Shown here in pieces: positions 1 to 12,159 of a stretch of 64,000 bases of DNA (its first letter is position 1; each line of letters begins with the position of its first letter). The stretch is from Pseudoips prasinana. Taxonomy: Eukaryota > Arthropoda > Insecta > Lepidoptera > Nolidae. The translations under genes were made by a program, and so were the position numbers. The notes beneath the pieces are model-generated. The model saw nothing but the letters and a program-made list of their open reading frames with translations, was not told where the DNA came from and searched no databases. The DNA lies in contig OX621250.1 of the NCBI GenBank assembly GCA_951640165.1, forward strand, positions 14,533,501-14,597,500, read 5' to 3'.

Positions 1-2223
1 TTTTTAGAACTTTAAAACAATGTAATCATACTTATCAAGTTGAGCAGAGTACTGTAGTTGGGCTCAAAACTTAATTGTACTTTTTTTTAAATTCATATTA
101 ATATAGTTAGTTTTACTGAATACTCTACTTTTTTTAATACTACGCCCGCACTACTTCTCCTTTTTCTTAAATTATTTTTAATTGGCCTGGTCTAAATTTC
201 GCACAATTTCAGAAAAAAAATCATAATTAGACAACTATGAAAAGTAGCGCAACATGCATGAGGGTTTCGGTTACCCCACGATACGAGGGACAGACTTTTG
301 TCCAGACCAGGACCCCTTTTTTAATATGACGTTTACGTTTCACGGCTTTACCGAAAAACAGAGCAAAGCAAGAGCCCAAGCAGTCTAGCATAATAGAACA
401 ACAAAATAAGTAACCCGCTCCAGAGGGCACTAAGGGTTCAAAACTTACCTGCGTCGACAGTGAGCGGTTACTAATGGGAAGACGCAAGAAGACGGTTGAC
501 TTTCAGGGACGTGTTGAGCAACTGTCTCTATACGTTTATACGCCACGACGCGGGCATCTCATCCCGTTGAGGATCAGGGAAGGCATTTTATTGAAACAGT
601 CAAGGACTCTAAACAAGTTAAACAGTTTCAACTTAACCCACATTTTGTAAGTTTTGTGACAACTATTTTTGACCTGGTTCAAATCCCGGGTTTCTTTGTC
701 ATGTATCTCTTTTGTAATTGTATGTGTTTTTTGTCTTTTATTTTATTTCGTTGCAGTTTCATTTCGTAAACTATTTTAATCATGTCTCTTGATAACCTTC
801 ATGGTCCAAGGCGCCGCATTTTATATACTTTTAAGATCATCAATAATTGTCTGTAGTCAATAACAATTATTAGAATAAATAAAATAAATTGGGGTTTGCG
901 CAGTCGACGCCACTTCAGTGGAAATACTTGCGCTACGAGAATCACCCTTATTGCCTACGCAATAAATACGCTGTTAAGGTTAAAGTGTGACGTGTAAGAG
1001 TAGTTAGTTAACTACGTAGTGATGTCCTCAAAATATTAAATGCAAATAATATTAGAATTCGTATAAAAGTTCGAGGTCCTCTTTAATTCGGGTGTCTAGT
1101 GCCTACCAGTTTAGAATGTTAATTGGTGTGTCTTTAAATAACAAAATGTCAATGTGTACAACTAAAGCGAGATTCGATAAATTTAAACTGGTAATGTTCA
1201 TACGTCACACACGAGATACTGGGGTCATGCAGACATAGCATCCGCAATGATAACAGATAAGAATACGAACGGCTCAAGCGCATGTCTTGCCTCTCAAGTT
1301 TGTAATTAGACAATATACAATCTACGTCACCAAAGACAACCCAATCCGTACTTTTGTGATTACTCGTAATAAAGAAGCAGTCTGATTATATCGCAAAAAG
1401 CCAATTTTTTCATGGCTTTAGAGATTTATTTTCCAATAGAGCGTCTATTCGAAAATAATGCTTAAAAACCCTAAGATGAGAACATAGAGAGATATTTGTT
1501 CGACACCAGCAGCTATCAACAACATGGGAAACATGTTATTATTTAAATTTTAGCTCCAAAGACAACAATAGGCGTTCAAAAGTTTGCCAGATGGATGAAC
1601 CGATTGAAAATTCTTGCTTAGTTCAATCAGAAATGTTCTGAGATTCATGCTTTCATGAGGTCCTAATGCTACAGGGCGACATTAAATTGTCCATGTAAAG
1701 TTATCGACGTCATATTACTCTTATATTAAAACCATAGCAATAAATGTATTTAATGGGTTTTTGTGTTTAAAATAATATAGTTACCCTTTGTCTTATAGAA
1801 TATGAATATAGTAATACAAATTAATGTTGATGTGAATTATGCCTTTAAGACAAGTAGAATAAAGTATGCCACAACACTTCAACTAAACAAACAAGTCGCC
1901 AGAACCGATTTATCCTTAAACGTATTAAACAATTTAAATTTGCTATTCAAGACAACATAACATATTCTTGGTTATAAAGCCTTATTTAAAATACACGCGT
2001 GACGTGAAAGAGAGTCCCCACGAGAAGGGAATAGTTGAAAATTGCGTATCTAAGTAGTCAAGTACCGGTATTATGAACAAGCCGTGGATTATTCTCGGTA
2101 TCCCAAATATAACACAGAATACTTAAAAATTATCCCATATATTTAATGTAATTTCGATGGCGATATCCACTCACGAGTTTATCTTAATTCGTACGACGCG
2201 ACGTATTTAAATTAAGAACCGAT
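1..2223. other. AT-rich non-coding DNA, no gene seen
   Basis: No convincing coding exon, RNA gene or intact element. Only short chance ORFs occur. A B-box-like GGTTCAAATCC near 675 has no A box or cloverleaf around it. One diverged dispersed repeat lies at about 901-995. Confidence 0.6.
901..995 (+). repeat. Diverged dispersed repeat, copy 1
   Basis: This stretch aligns by eye with 20516-20604 on the same strand. Shared blocks include CAGTCGAC, TCAGTGGA, CCCTTA and AATACGCTGTT, at roughly 70 percent identity. Two diverged copies point to an old dispersed transposon family. I cannot name it and see no coding capacity. Confidence 0.45.
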
Positions 2224-2415
2224 CGATCGTGTAACTAAAATATTTAGTTGAAGCTTTAACTGAAAATTCGTTATCAATCATCACACTACTCTCTGGACTC
2301 CAGAGTCCAGTAGTGTTTCAGTAGTGCAATCATTGTTACTGTAAATTTTACTACCCCATGATTGATAACGAATTTGCAGTTAAAGCTTCAACTAAATATT
2401 TTAGTTACACGATCG
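2224..2415. mobile_element. MITE with about 57 bp terminal inverted repeats
   Basis: The left arm (2224-2280) begins CGATCGTGTAAC and is the reverse complement of the right arm (2358-2415), with about one mismatch. The core is about 77 bp and contains a smaller palindrome built on CTGGACTC/GAGTCCAG. There is no ORF. The size, long arms and lack of coding fit a non-autonomous foldback or MITE DNA transposon. I could not fix a target-site duplication, so the family is unassigned. Confidence 0.75.
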
Positions 2416-3429
2416 AAAATACTAATATCAAAACATAATTTAAGACTGTTTTAAGGATCCAAAATAATAATATAATCTATAATATATATAATAACAACAT
2501 AATCTGTCTTAAACAACATACGTTTTATGATACTATTTTACATTCACATTCTTACTCATAGATGGACAAGCATTTGAAAACAATTACCTTGAATATCTTC
2601 GAACAACTTTCGAATGATTTTATTTTTAATTAAACGGTTGATCAATATGTTCATATTATTATGTCTATTACGGCTACCGACGTAGAATGAAATACCTATA
2701 CAATATAAATATTAGATAATTTAACTAGGACATAAACTAGCATACGACAACACATACCTAGAACTACTTTGATATTAGGTATCGTGAAACTTTTTAAATC
2801 ACCGAAATTCGTTCAAGGCGCTCAACTATTAATGTGATATAAATCGCAGAAGGTACAATAACAATATCTAATAATAAGTTTAAATGAAGCTTCTAAATTT
2901 GAGTCTGGAAAGTAAGATATGCTTAACGTTGATATAAAAGTCAGGAGGGTCCAGGGATTGATATATTTGAAGAGATTGTTGAACCTAATAACACTTATGG
3001 CTAAGCCGTCCCTTCTAAAAAGTAAGCAGTGGCTGCTATCTCCCGACAAGCTATTTATATTCATAAAATTCTTTCTTCTCCACTATTTCTGTTACGGGAA
3101 TACTTTAGCTATTAATATCTAGTACCATAGGAAACGCATGATAATTTTCGTCATCTTAACAATAAAATCACCAATGCTTGACATAACTACAACACTACTT
3201 ACTTGTATACTATGCTGGCCCAAAGTAATGTGGTACATATAAGGTCTAATAGTTCTTCAGACTATAAACACCAATCAACATAGTCCAACCAAGAGAAGTA
3301 ACACTGGATTGTGTATCAATCCATTATCAGTTCCACAGTTATCACGTCCAAAAGTAATTTACGACATCTAACGATCGACACATAATAATGTAGAATGAAT
3401 ATTGTTTGTGTATGCAACACTAAATATTG
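2416..3429. other. AT-rich non-coding DNA
   Basis: No gene or recognisable element seen. The two antiparallel ORFs around 2820-3122 lie over each other and show no domain or codon pattern, so I treat them as chance. Confidence 0.55.
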
Positions 3430-3550
3430 TAAATACACGTGCTCGGTGCAACGCGCCGAAACGAACTGGGACGGGTGACGATCTATTATACCGGAGCGCG
3501 TGCACAGGCTCTCGGTCCATTTCCCCCCACGCAACTCACTCCGTTAGATG
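3430..3550. promoter_or_regulatory. CpG-rich island, possible promoter (weak)
   Basis: A short GC- and CpG-rich stretch sits in AT-rich DNA just before the retrotransposon. On the minus strand there is a TATAATA-like block (around 3490), then CCAGTTCG about 22 bp downstream, which could be a TATA box with an initiator. No gene follows on that strand that I can recognise, so this is only a candidate. Confidence 0.2.
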
Positions 3551-3572
3551 TTTACCGTATCGATAGTGTAAA

Positions 3573-5783
3573 ATGCTATTGCTCTATGTACGTCAGTTAA
3601 AGATACTATTCTTTCATACGACATACGGAATTAAACGATCTCCTAATACAGAAACTTTCCTAAAGGACCTAGAAAATATAGACTGGAATACCGTGATTAG
3701 AAATGGGTGTAACGTCCACACTAATTATGAAGCGTTTCACAAGGAAATCCAAAACATACTAAATAAATGTATTCCCAAAACACGCTATAAAATAAAAAAC
3801 AAAACAAAAAGGACATGGCTAACCCGAGGACTAAAAGCATCTTGTAAACACAAACGACAATTGAAAACATTTCTTTTACATAACGAAAACTCTATATTAA
3901 GTGACTATTATAAAAAATATGAGAAACTTTTAAAAAAGACCGTAACAAAATCAAAACAATTACAATTTATACATCAAATTAAAAATAGCGAAAATATTAC
4001 TAAGACTATGTGGCAAATTATAAAAGAAAAAACAAATAAAATTACAACAAAAAATAGAAATAACATCACACTCAATATAAATAATACATGTACAGAAAAT
4101 CCACACCTAGTTGCTGACTGGTTCAATGATTATTTCGTAAAGGTGGGGGGTCAACCTAACTCTGATCCGGGTCTTCGAGTCACTAATCCTATAACAAATT
4201 CTCTTTTTATCCAACCTGTCGACCCTGTTGAAATATACGACATCATAATGAGCCTCAAAAACAAACATAGTTTTGGTCATGATGAATTGCCACCTACTCT
4301 CATTAAAAAATGTGCCAGAGTCCTGGCAGCCCCTTTGAGCCTAATTATTAACCAATCTTTTTCAGAGGGTATTGTCCCAAATAATTTAAAAACTTCCATC
4401 ATTAAACCTATACATAAAAAGGGAAACCAAAGAGACTGCAATAACTACCGACCTATAGCACTACTTCCAACATTTTCAAAAATCTTAGAAAAAGCAATGT
4501 ATAAGCGATTGTATACGTTTTGTGAAAAATATGGTATATTTGACGAAAGTCAAAATGGGTTCCGTAAAAATCGATCTACCAGTTATGCAGTATTTAGATA
4601 TATTCAAGAAATACTCAATATTATAAATGAAAAGAAATATGCAATTGGTATCCTTCTCGATTTGAGCAAGGCATATGATAGAGTGTCGTTCAAAATATTA
4701 CTTAATAAACTGCAGGGTATTGGCGTTCGTGGAGTTGCTCACAATTGGTTCTGCTCATACCTTACAGACCGAGCTCAATATGTTGAAATAGAACATAAAA
4801 ATGTTGAAACCGGTGAAATTTGCCAAGTTCGATCAAAAAGACTGGACGTAGGAAATTCTATCCCACAAGGTAGCGTACTTGGGTGCTTGCTATTTCTGAT
4901 ATATATTAATGATCTACCAAAAAGCATTAATGATGTAAGCGTACTATTTGCAGATGACATCTCAACCGTTTTTCCCTGTGAACACAACCCTAATAACAGC
5001 ATTAAAAAATCATTATCCGTGATAAAAAATTGGCTTGAGAGTCACAATCTAGAATTAAATTTAACTAAGACGAAAATTATGCAGTTTAAACCATACCAAA
5101 AAACAGCACTACACATAGACTTCTACATAAATGACACAAAACTAGAATGCGTTGACACGTTTACACTATTAGGATTAAACATCGATACACACCTTAATTG
5201 GAAAGCTCACATTCAAGCCCTTTGCACAAAACTCTCCCGTTTCACCTACGCACTCTACCAACTTAAAATATCAACTGATCGAAAATCTGCCATTACTGCA
5301 TACTATGCATACGCACATTCATGGCTTCGGTATGGTATAACACTTTGGGGAAATAGCACGGATGTTGAAAAGGTTTTTCGATTACAAAAAAAATGTATAC
5401 GCATTCTAGCAAATATTGATGGAACTGATAGTTGCAGGCCACACTTTAAGACTCATAGTATTTTGACACTAACCTCACTCTACATTCTCGAAATTTGCCT
5501 CTTTGTCAAACAACACTTGCACCTCTACTCTCAAAATAAAGACCATTACAAAGAACCTCGCCTTTTAAGAAATAGCAACAAATTAGTATTGCCTGCTTCC
5601 AGTTTAAAACTATTCCATTCTGGACCATATGCTATGTCGATTAAGTTATATAATAAAATCCCAAAAACAATAAAAGACATATCCAATTTAAACATTTTTA
5701 AAAATAAGCTTAATTATCTTCTTATAGAGAAATCATATTACACTTTGCAAGAGTTTTTCGAAGACAAAAGTCTACCCAAGTGA
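3573..5783 (+). CDS. Reverse transcriptase ORF2 (endonuclease missing) of a non-LTR retrotransposon
   Basis: A 736-codon ORF encodes the RNA-dependent DNA polymerase that copies LINE RNA at the nicked target site. Visible RT blocks are NNYRPIALLPTFSKILEK (about 290-307), QNGFRKNRST (327-336), motif A LLDLSKAYDRV with catalytic D363, PQGSVLG (431-437) and FADD (459-462). A conserved C-terminal region follows. The N-terminal apurinic-type endonuclease that normally precedes RT by several hundred residues is absent. The first 20 or so residues probably read through flanking DNA, so the ATG at 3573 is not a native start. The RT core has no stops or frameshifts, so the copy is fairly young but cannot move itself. 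I assign it to the Jockey/CR1 group; the exact clade is not determined. Confidence 0.88.
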   Translation: MLLLYVRQLKILFFHTTYGIKRSPNTETFLKDLENIDWNTVIRNGCNVHTNYEAFHKEIQNILNKCIPKTRYKIKNKTKRTWLTRGLKASCKHKRQLKTFLLHNENSILSDYYKKYEKLLKKTVTKSKQLQFIHQIKNSENITKTMWQIIKEKTNKITTKNRNNITLNINNTCTENPHLVADWFNDYFVKVGGQPNSDPGLRVTNPITNSLFIQPVDPVEIYDIIMSLKNKHSFGHDELPPTLIKKCARVLAAPLSLIINQSFSEGIVPNNLKTSIIKPIHKKGNQRDCNNYRPIALLPTFSKILEKAMYKRLYTFCEKYGIFDESQNGFRKNRSTSYAVFRYIQEILNIINEKKYAIGILLDLSKAYDRVSFKILLNKLQGIGVRGVAHNWFCSYLTDRAQYVEIEHKNVETGEICQVRSKRLDVGNSIPQGSVLGCLLFLIYINDLPKSINDVSVLFADDISTVFPCEHNPNNSIKKSLSVIKNWLESHNLELNLTKTKIMQFKPYQKTALHIDFYINDTKLECVDTFTLLGLNIDTHLNWKAHIQALCTKLSRFTYALYQLKISTDRKSAITAYYAYAHSWLRYGITLWGNSTDVEKVFRLQKKCIRILANIDGTDSCRPHFKTHSILTLTSLYILEICLFVKQHLHLYSQNKDHYKEPRLLRNSNKLVLPASSLKLFHSGPYAMSIKLYNKIPKTIKDISNLNIFKNKLNYLLIEKSYYTLQEFFEDKSLPK

Positions 5784-6128
5784 CAAATTAATTTGTTTCG
5801 ATTATGCGGAAAATGACATGATTTATGGTGCTAGAATTTATTTAGTAATTATTATAATTTAATAAATAATCATGAATCAATTTTATAATTAATTTGACAT
5901 TAATATTGTATTGAAATTAAATTTGTTATGTATTTTATTTTATTGTATAATATTTTTAATTATTGTTTTAACTTCATTGAAATAATGTACCTGCTTGGCT
6001 GAATAATATTCAAGATAAAAATTAATTGCTGTGCCCTAACAGGGTTCATGTTGATACTAATATGTTTTGTAACACCAATATTGTACACATGATTGCAATA
6101 AAGATTTGTATTTGTATTTGTATTTGTA
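3573..6128 (+). mobile_element. 5'-truncated non-LTR retrotransposon
   Basis: The copy contains most of an ORF2, a 3' UTR of about 310 bp, a polyadenylation signal AATAAA (6097-6102) and a 3' tail of four TTTGTA units (6105-6128). Such short tandem tails are typical of CR1/Jockey-group LINEs. The endonuclease half and any ORF1 are missing upstream, as expected from incomplete target-primed reverse transcription. The exact 5' junction is uncertain (about 3573-3630) and I found no clear target-site duplication. Confidence 0.85.
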
Positions 6129-9100
6129 ATCTATCTATCTGCACGATAAATTAATAATAATCTTAAGGAAGTGAAATCTGTACCTAGAATGTTTTTCGAA
6201 AAGGTACTCGTACGTGTTCGAAGAACAATATCAAAAATCAATTAAGTAATTTATTGTCTGTCTCTGTCTCTTTGAGGTTGATGCTAATAATAATTGACAG
6301 AAAGTGGCAATTGGCAAGAAAAAAAATGAGGACCAAACCAGGACTACGTTCTAGGACATAAATTACTCTAACTCTAATTGTTATGGAGGATGAGTAAAAT
6401 TGTGTCCTGTACCTCGAGTTTTACAGTTTACGCGATTGATGCAGACTATACAAGTTGTAACGCAAATTGTTAATTTTTCAATGAAAACATCAACATGCAA
6501 ATAAAAAGACACATTGTTTCTATACAGAAATAAAGATCGACTTATGCATTTTATGTGGCAAACAAAAAATATTTCTCGTATTTCACACACTAGTTTTCAT
6601 TAATCTGTTCGCTTTCACGTTATACTTAGTAGTCTAGTAATAAATATACTATAATAAGGCGGTCGCGGGCACAATTAATAGATAAGAAAAGAAATCTCAT
6701 CACGTCCAAAGGACTTACTTTAAAATTTAAAGAGTCTATCGAAGTACCTACCTCTACATAGTTAAATCGCAGGTTATTCAGTGAAATAAAGTGCCTCGAC
6801 TTCTTAGTTGGGAAATGACGAAAATTGGCCACTTGTTAGATTTTATCAGTAGTAGGTACCAAAAGCAATTACGGGAACACGAACGTATAAGTAATAGGTA
6901 CAAATTTACCTGAATTATGAACAAGGTAGATAGATAACAACTAAATTGCTCGTGGAATATGATATAATACCAATTAATTTGCAATAGTTGATGTCCTAGT
7001 TTGTCTTTTACGATAGAAATCTAAGTATTTTATTTTACGTTTTTCACTACACTCTCTTTTTTGATATAGTGATCATCTCTAGTTCATGCTAAGTTAGTTT
7101 GGATGAGGTGTGCCATAAGACCGCGTATGGTAGGTACATGTTTTTCTTGTAATTCTGCTGTTATATGCCGTATAGTGTGTTTATCTTATAGAATTTCACG
7201 TACCTGCACGAATAATTTTAAGATTTGCTTTGTGGGTAGGATTTGACTGCGAAAGCAATTTATTTGTAGAGCCTAAGGTAAAAATTTCGAAAGCTGATAC
7301 TTTCTCGATCAAAGTCCTTAAGTACTGGAGAACTATCTTAGAAGTAGAACCAGTATTTACTCCACCCATTTAGCCATAGATTTGTCACACACGTCAGTTT
7401 CTTGTTTGAAGGGTCTACCTGTGATAAATGGCCGTTGGTCATGTTGAAAGTAACAGTTATACTACTAATAAGGTACAAATTTAAACATAGTGAGATACTT
7501 AAGACCTCTTATAAATCATAAAAAATTAAAAACCTACAAGCTTGAGAAAGTCAAAAAAAAAAAAAAAAGAATTGGCTATATCGTCAGTTCATTGGCATGG
7601 AATTCTGTGGAAGTACATAAGTATTTTTATCGAATAAACTGAAAATTGATGTAGGTACTAAAAGTTCATTCGTTTCCTAATTAGATTGAGTTCTAATTTA
7701 CTACGTTAAACAACAACAATTTCAGTTATGGAAGTAACTAGCCTCTATAAACCTGGTTCTATGTCGTTTCACCACATTACTTATTGTAGGACACACAAAT
7801 GACCTTAGTTTATAAGATGTATGTCAAACCAGCGATCAATGTGATGCATTGAAGATGTCCCGTTATGCGCACAAGTTTTTCAATGCATTTGTGTAGGCCA
7901 TGTGTACGAAGCGAATCTAGAGGGGCCGTTATTCACCAGTTAGAACAGGTGTCGCTGTTAGACTTAGATTCTCCGACACTGCATTACTATATCCCAGTTT
8001 TCTGCGTCTACTTTCTTATTACTGTTCTATACGATTGTGACATTCAGGGCATCGTCGGAAAGGTTTCACTTGAGATGTTTCAGATCTCAAAGCCCTTGGG
8101 GAATTCCAGTCAGATAGTTTGCTAATGGAGTCCATATAAAAAAACAGGAAACACGTTACAACCCTGAAATGGATGGAAGTCTTATTCAAATAGGATTTTG
8201 CAACTTCCTTTAATCTATTATGAATGAAACGTAGTTCTATGGTAAACTCAGCTTTCAGTGTCACTAACGTATACAGCAGTATGCATGAACATAAGTTCAT
8301 TCATAGATCGGTTTTATTGACTACCTAACCGTATACAGATGAGGCGAATAAAAATTTCGTGCCCGAACCTTGAGCAGTCTTCGGTGTTTGAATTATTGAA
8401 TCTGTAAATAGTTTCGCAATCATTTTCTACGTGTGCATACAAAATATGAAAATTTTACATACTGGTAAGTATATGTTTGCTTACCGGGGAATGTAACCAA
8501 ATAGTTATGGTGGTTACACTTGCACTATGAAAACAGCGTATACCTACCACCTACATACATATACGTACGGTGGACCTATGGGTTTGTACATTTTAGTGTC
8601 AGCTTGAAGTCTGGCATTACCTGCAACAAAGGTAAGGGAAAATTAAATCATGATCACCACTTACGAGTTTACCTCTAAATAGGGCTTACATAATGCGATT
8701 ACTTTTTTCTATATGGGAAATCATAGAGCACTCTGTCACGATGTATAATGCTTCTGGTCAATTCCAATGCAGAGTAGCCAACTATGCAGCCTATGCACGA
8801 TATAATATATCCTGCGTGTATTAGTGTAGAAGTACAAGACCGGTGAAGACCAGAGAAGATCAATCACAACAACCGACCGATTTATGTACTTTACACCGCC
8901 AACTTCCATTCTCTTTGCATTGGTAGACCTACAAGTATATTTACCATCATTTTCATAATGTACATCTCCTTTAGGTTAGGTTCTATGGAAGTAATAACAT
9001 GGAAAATATGATATTTAGAAGGTGTAACATAAATAGTGGACACAGCTTAAAGAGCTTAATTTGTCTATGAAACAGAACAGCACATCTACATACTTTCGAT

Positions 9101-10863
9101 GGGTAGATAACGTTCCTTAAGTTTCTTCCACTGTTTGTTTTAATGCTACTGCACTCGCGAGCTGTCGTGCTTTGGTTACCGTTTTGCAACGCAATACTTT
9201 TATGAAGTGAAAACTTATTTAGACGCGTATTAGAGCTGTTTTGAATCCGACATTCGACAATTATAGTCGTGCGAGTGACCAGTTCCGCTATCCTGCTACT
9301 TACGAGTTATTGGTTATCCTAGAATAGTATAAGACACACATAAGACATTTGACATGAACAAATTACATGGGATATCTCAAAAGCATATTGAGTCAAAAGC
9401 ATTAAAAATTATGTTCACCAAGACAGGAAGAACTTTTCAAAGTATGCAAAGTAGATTTTTTTCTAATCTCTACGCACGAGCCTGGACGAACAGTTTGCTT
9501 CATAGTTAGCATGATGTATTTATTTTTGGCTAGTGATATAAATACTTAAGAATAAAAAACTAGATCGAATTTATACTTAATCCGGATATACCGACATTAT
9601 GTCATAGTCGTTCACCCTAGACCCCAGAGGATGTACACGATAACCTTCATGCATAAAAACAGAAATAACATCGCAATAATTGCATAATGCTAAAATCCAA
9701 ACGTGTTTCACTAAGGAGGTCAAGTTCTAGAACCGACTTGCCTCGTAATTAACGACACAGTCGCTTATTCCACGTAAATTCATAATTTTATGGTAATGTA
9801 AGCTGGGCTAAAACGCCAATGGCAGCAAATATTTATCAAAAGTTGCCTATATTATATATTGAAATGGTGGTAATCCCAAGTTCGCACGGACGGGCGACGG
9901 TATAATGTCTTTTATTGAAATCTAATTTTAAAACCCAGGTGGTAACATTCAATCCCAAATGCCTTATTGATTTTTATAACTTGGTGAAATAAAAATATTA
10001 CGAAATTTGGACTTAAACACCCAATACATATTGTTAAAAATTGCATGTTGTGATTTGTGCTAAACGCTGACGAGCCGGTATAAAATTAAAACCCGAGGGT
10101 TCTTGTCTTATTGCGTTGGTCATATACCACTAAAATTTCGAACGCATAATTAATTAAGTTTGACTTTTTTGATAATTCATAAAATCTGTGTTGGACAGAA
10201 ATATCTTTCTATTTTTTGCTGTTATAATTATTACAGGTAATGTAAAACATCCGTAATTATTTGAGATGTATTTCAGCACTAGCTTTGTTTTTCATAAAAC
10301 AAAAACAATGAGACGTAAAATCGGTTTTAATTCTACATATGAAGGCTATTCATATATCCACGATACTTAATCCCATACTTTAAAATTAGTCCCGAAGTAG
10401 GACTTCCTTTTTCCAGTGGGTTTTCCCATTACAATATTACATTAAAATTGGTTTTATTCTGTTTTAAATACCTCCTGGTTACGCCTTTATATTACCATTT
10501 TTCATTTCATAACCAGTTCTGCTCATACCCAGGTTGTCTGGAATGGACAACCTACATATTGCATCTAGCGATAAGACCACCATCTTTATAATATTATGAC
10601 AACTGGCTAGTTGGAATTTCTGATCTACAATAAAGAATTTGTATTGAATTATAGGGTAAGCAATATTTGAAACTATTTTATATTTATAATCGTATTAGCA
10701 GAAGCCTAATTGTATCGTTGTGACACACAGATAGACGCACCATAAAAGTATATTTTTAAAGTATTTTTTTGATATGGAACTCTAAAACGACTTCACTCAG
10801 TAGTTACCCTTTTTTATACATTTTGACAGTCATCGTCATCAGCTGTTCGCTGTGAAGGTAAGG
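6129..10863. other. Long AT-rich stretch without genes
   Basis: A short CTAT run follows the LINE tail at 6130. The rest is anonymous AT-rich DNA with a poly-A run at about 7553-7568. ORFs here are under 95 codons, often antiparallel and domain-free. I see no intact transposon, tRNA or rRNA. Confidence 0.55.
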
Positions 10864-10929
10864 TGAAGCAGCTGATATCTTTGACTTGTTGCCCAGAACG
10901 GCAACAAGTCAAAGATATCAGCTGCTTCA
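10864..10929. repeat. Perfect 30 bp inverted repeat with 6 nt loop
   Basis: The arms 10864-10893 and 10900-10929 are exact reverse complements, and the loop CAGAAC is 10894-10899. An RNA from either strand would fold into a 30 bp hairpin. No ORF or TE domain is attached. It could be a foldback duplication, a MITE relic or a small-RNA precursor; the sequence alone does not decide. Confidence 0.9.
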
Positions 10930-11359
10930 TCTATGCCAGGATTACGAAACCTATGCTATACGTGGATATATGTAATACTAATCGAGTGACTGTGCCGAAG
11001 CTTCGACCTCGCGAGTGACTAACGAGTAGATGAGGCGGTAAGGTAATAGTCGGCGAACGGAGCAAGGTTGGCAGTCAAGTGTATGTTTGAGGGTCACTGG
11101 AAATATTACGTATGATTCAAATATGCATCAAGGATCTTCAACAATGTCCTCCTTGCCAAATTAGTCCGCCCTGGCTAGTGACCGTTGGTTGTCTATTTAT
11201 ATAGCCATGATCCTCTCCATGTTAGCCAGCGATAAATAAATGATTATCTCCGCCCCGCGGTATTATCTATTGTCTATGTGGTCATGTTGTGTATAACCTT
11301 TCGGCATTCAAAACTTCAACCATATCTAGTTATCTTGTTTAGCGTGATTAAAAAACAAC

Positions 11360-11436
11360 TACATAGACTCCCGCCTGTCTCCCAGAGGGTTAGGCAGAAA
11401 CAACGGACTTCCGGGAGACTGGCGTGAGTCTATGTA
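11360..11436. repeat. Imperfect 26 bp inverted repeat containing a dispersed repeat motif
   Basis: The arms 11360-11385 and 11411-11436 pair with three mismatches around a loop of about 25 nt. The left half, reading ACATAGACTC then TCCCAGAGGG then TAGGCAGA, recurs near 49524-49560. The segment therefore belongs to a repeat family with several genomic copies, here with an inverted second end. Confidence 0.7.
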
Positions 11437-11512
11437 TGTATGTAAAAAACAAAAACTGACACATTTATAAAATTAGTGGGATAAGACAGTACAACTGTGC
11501 TTTAGTAACTTG

Positions 11513-11564
11513 TCACTAATTTCGGACAAAATCTAACCATCCAGATTTTGTCCGAAATTAGTGA
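11513..11564. repeat. Perfect 22 bp inverted repeat, 8 nt loop, with an outer stem
   Basis: The arms 11513-11534 and 11543-11564 are exact reverse complements separated by AACCATCC. Pairing resumes further out: ACAACTG at about 11491-11497 matches CAGTTGT at about 11570-11576. This gives an interrupted hairpin of about 86 nt. No coding content. Confidence 0.85.
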
Positions 11565-12159
11565 TAACCCAGTTGTTTAATAGATCTCATAATAATTAAC
11601 TAAAACGCGTTTTACCGTAGATTAAACCTGCCCAAACCGTTTTACGCGCAAGTTTTACCGGTGTAAAAAAAAGTATTTACACAGTATACCGTATGCTTAT
11701 TTAATAGTGTTTACATTCAAAGTAGTGTTAACATTCAAAGTGTTAAAAATCTATTTCAACGGAGAATAGCCATCTTGGTTATAAAGCATAATTGTGTGGC
11801 CAACTCATGGCCAGCTAGCTATACATAGATGCGCCCTCTTTTTGCTTATTCTCTTAGTTCGATGAAACTGGCAAATGACACTATCGAGGAGAGATCAGAT
11901 TGCATTACTTACCAAATTGTACTCTATATCAAGGATTGATGGACCTTCGTCACGGATCCATTTATATTAAATTGATTATTGATATTAATGACGATTTATG
12001 TGGAATTGACAAATTAATTCGACATTTTATTTACTTCATAATTTATGTACAAACAAGAAAAAACAGAGAGCAAAACAAAGAAAGCAAAAATATTGTTCCT
12101 GGCTGTAAAATTACAAAATTACTATCAATATATTAAAAATTTAAATCCTTTATAAGGAA

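Noticed and set aside
665..695. tRNA-like B box GGTTCAAATCC
   Set aside because: No A box at the right distance and no cloverleaf.
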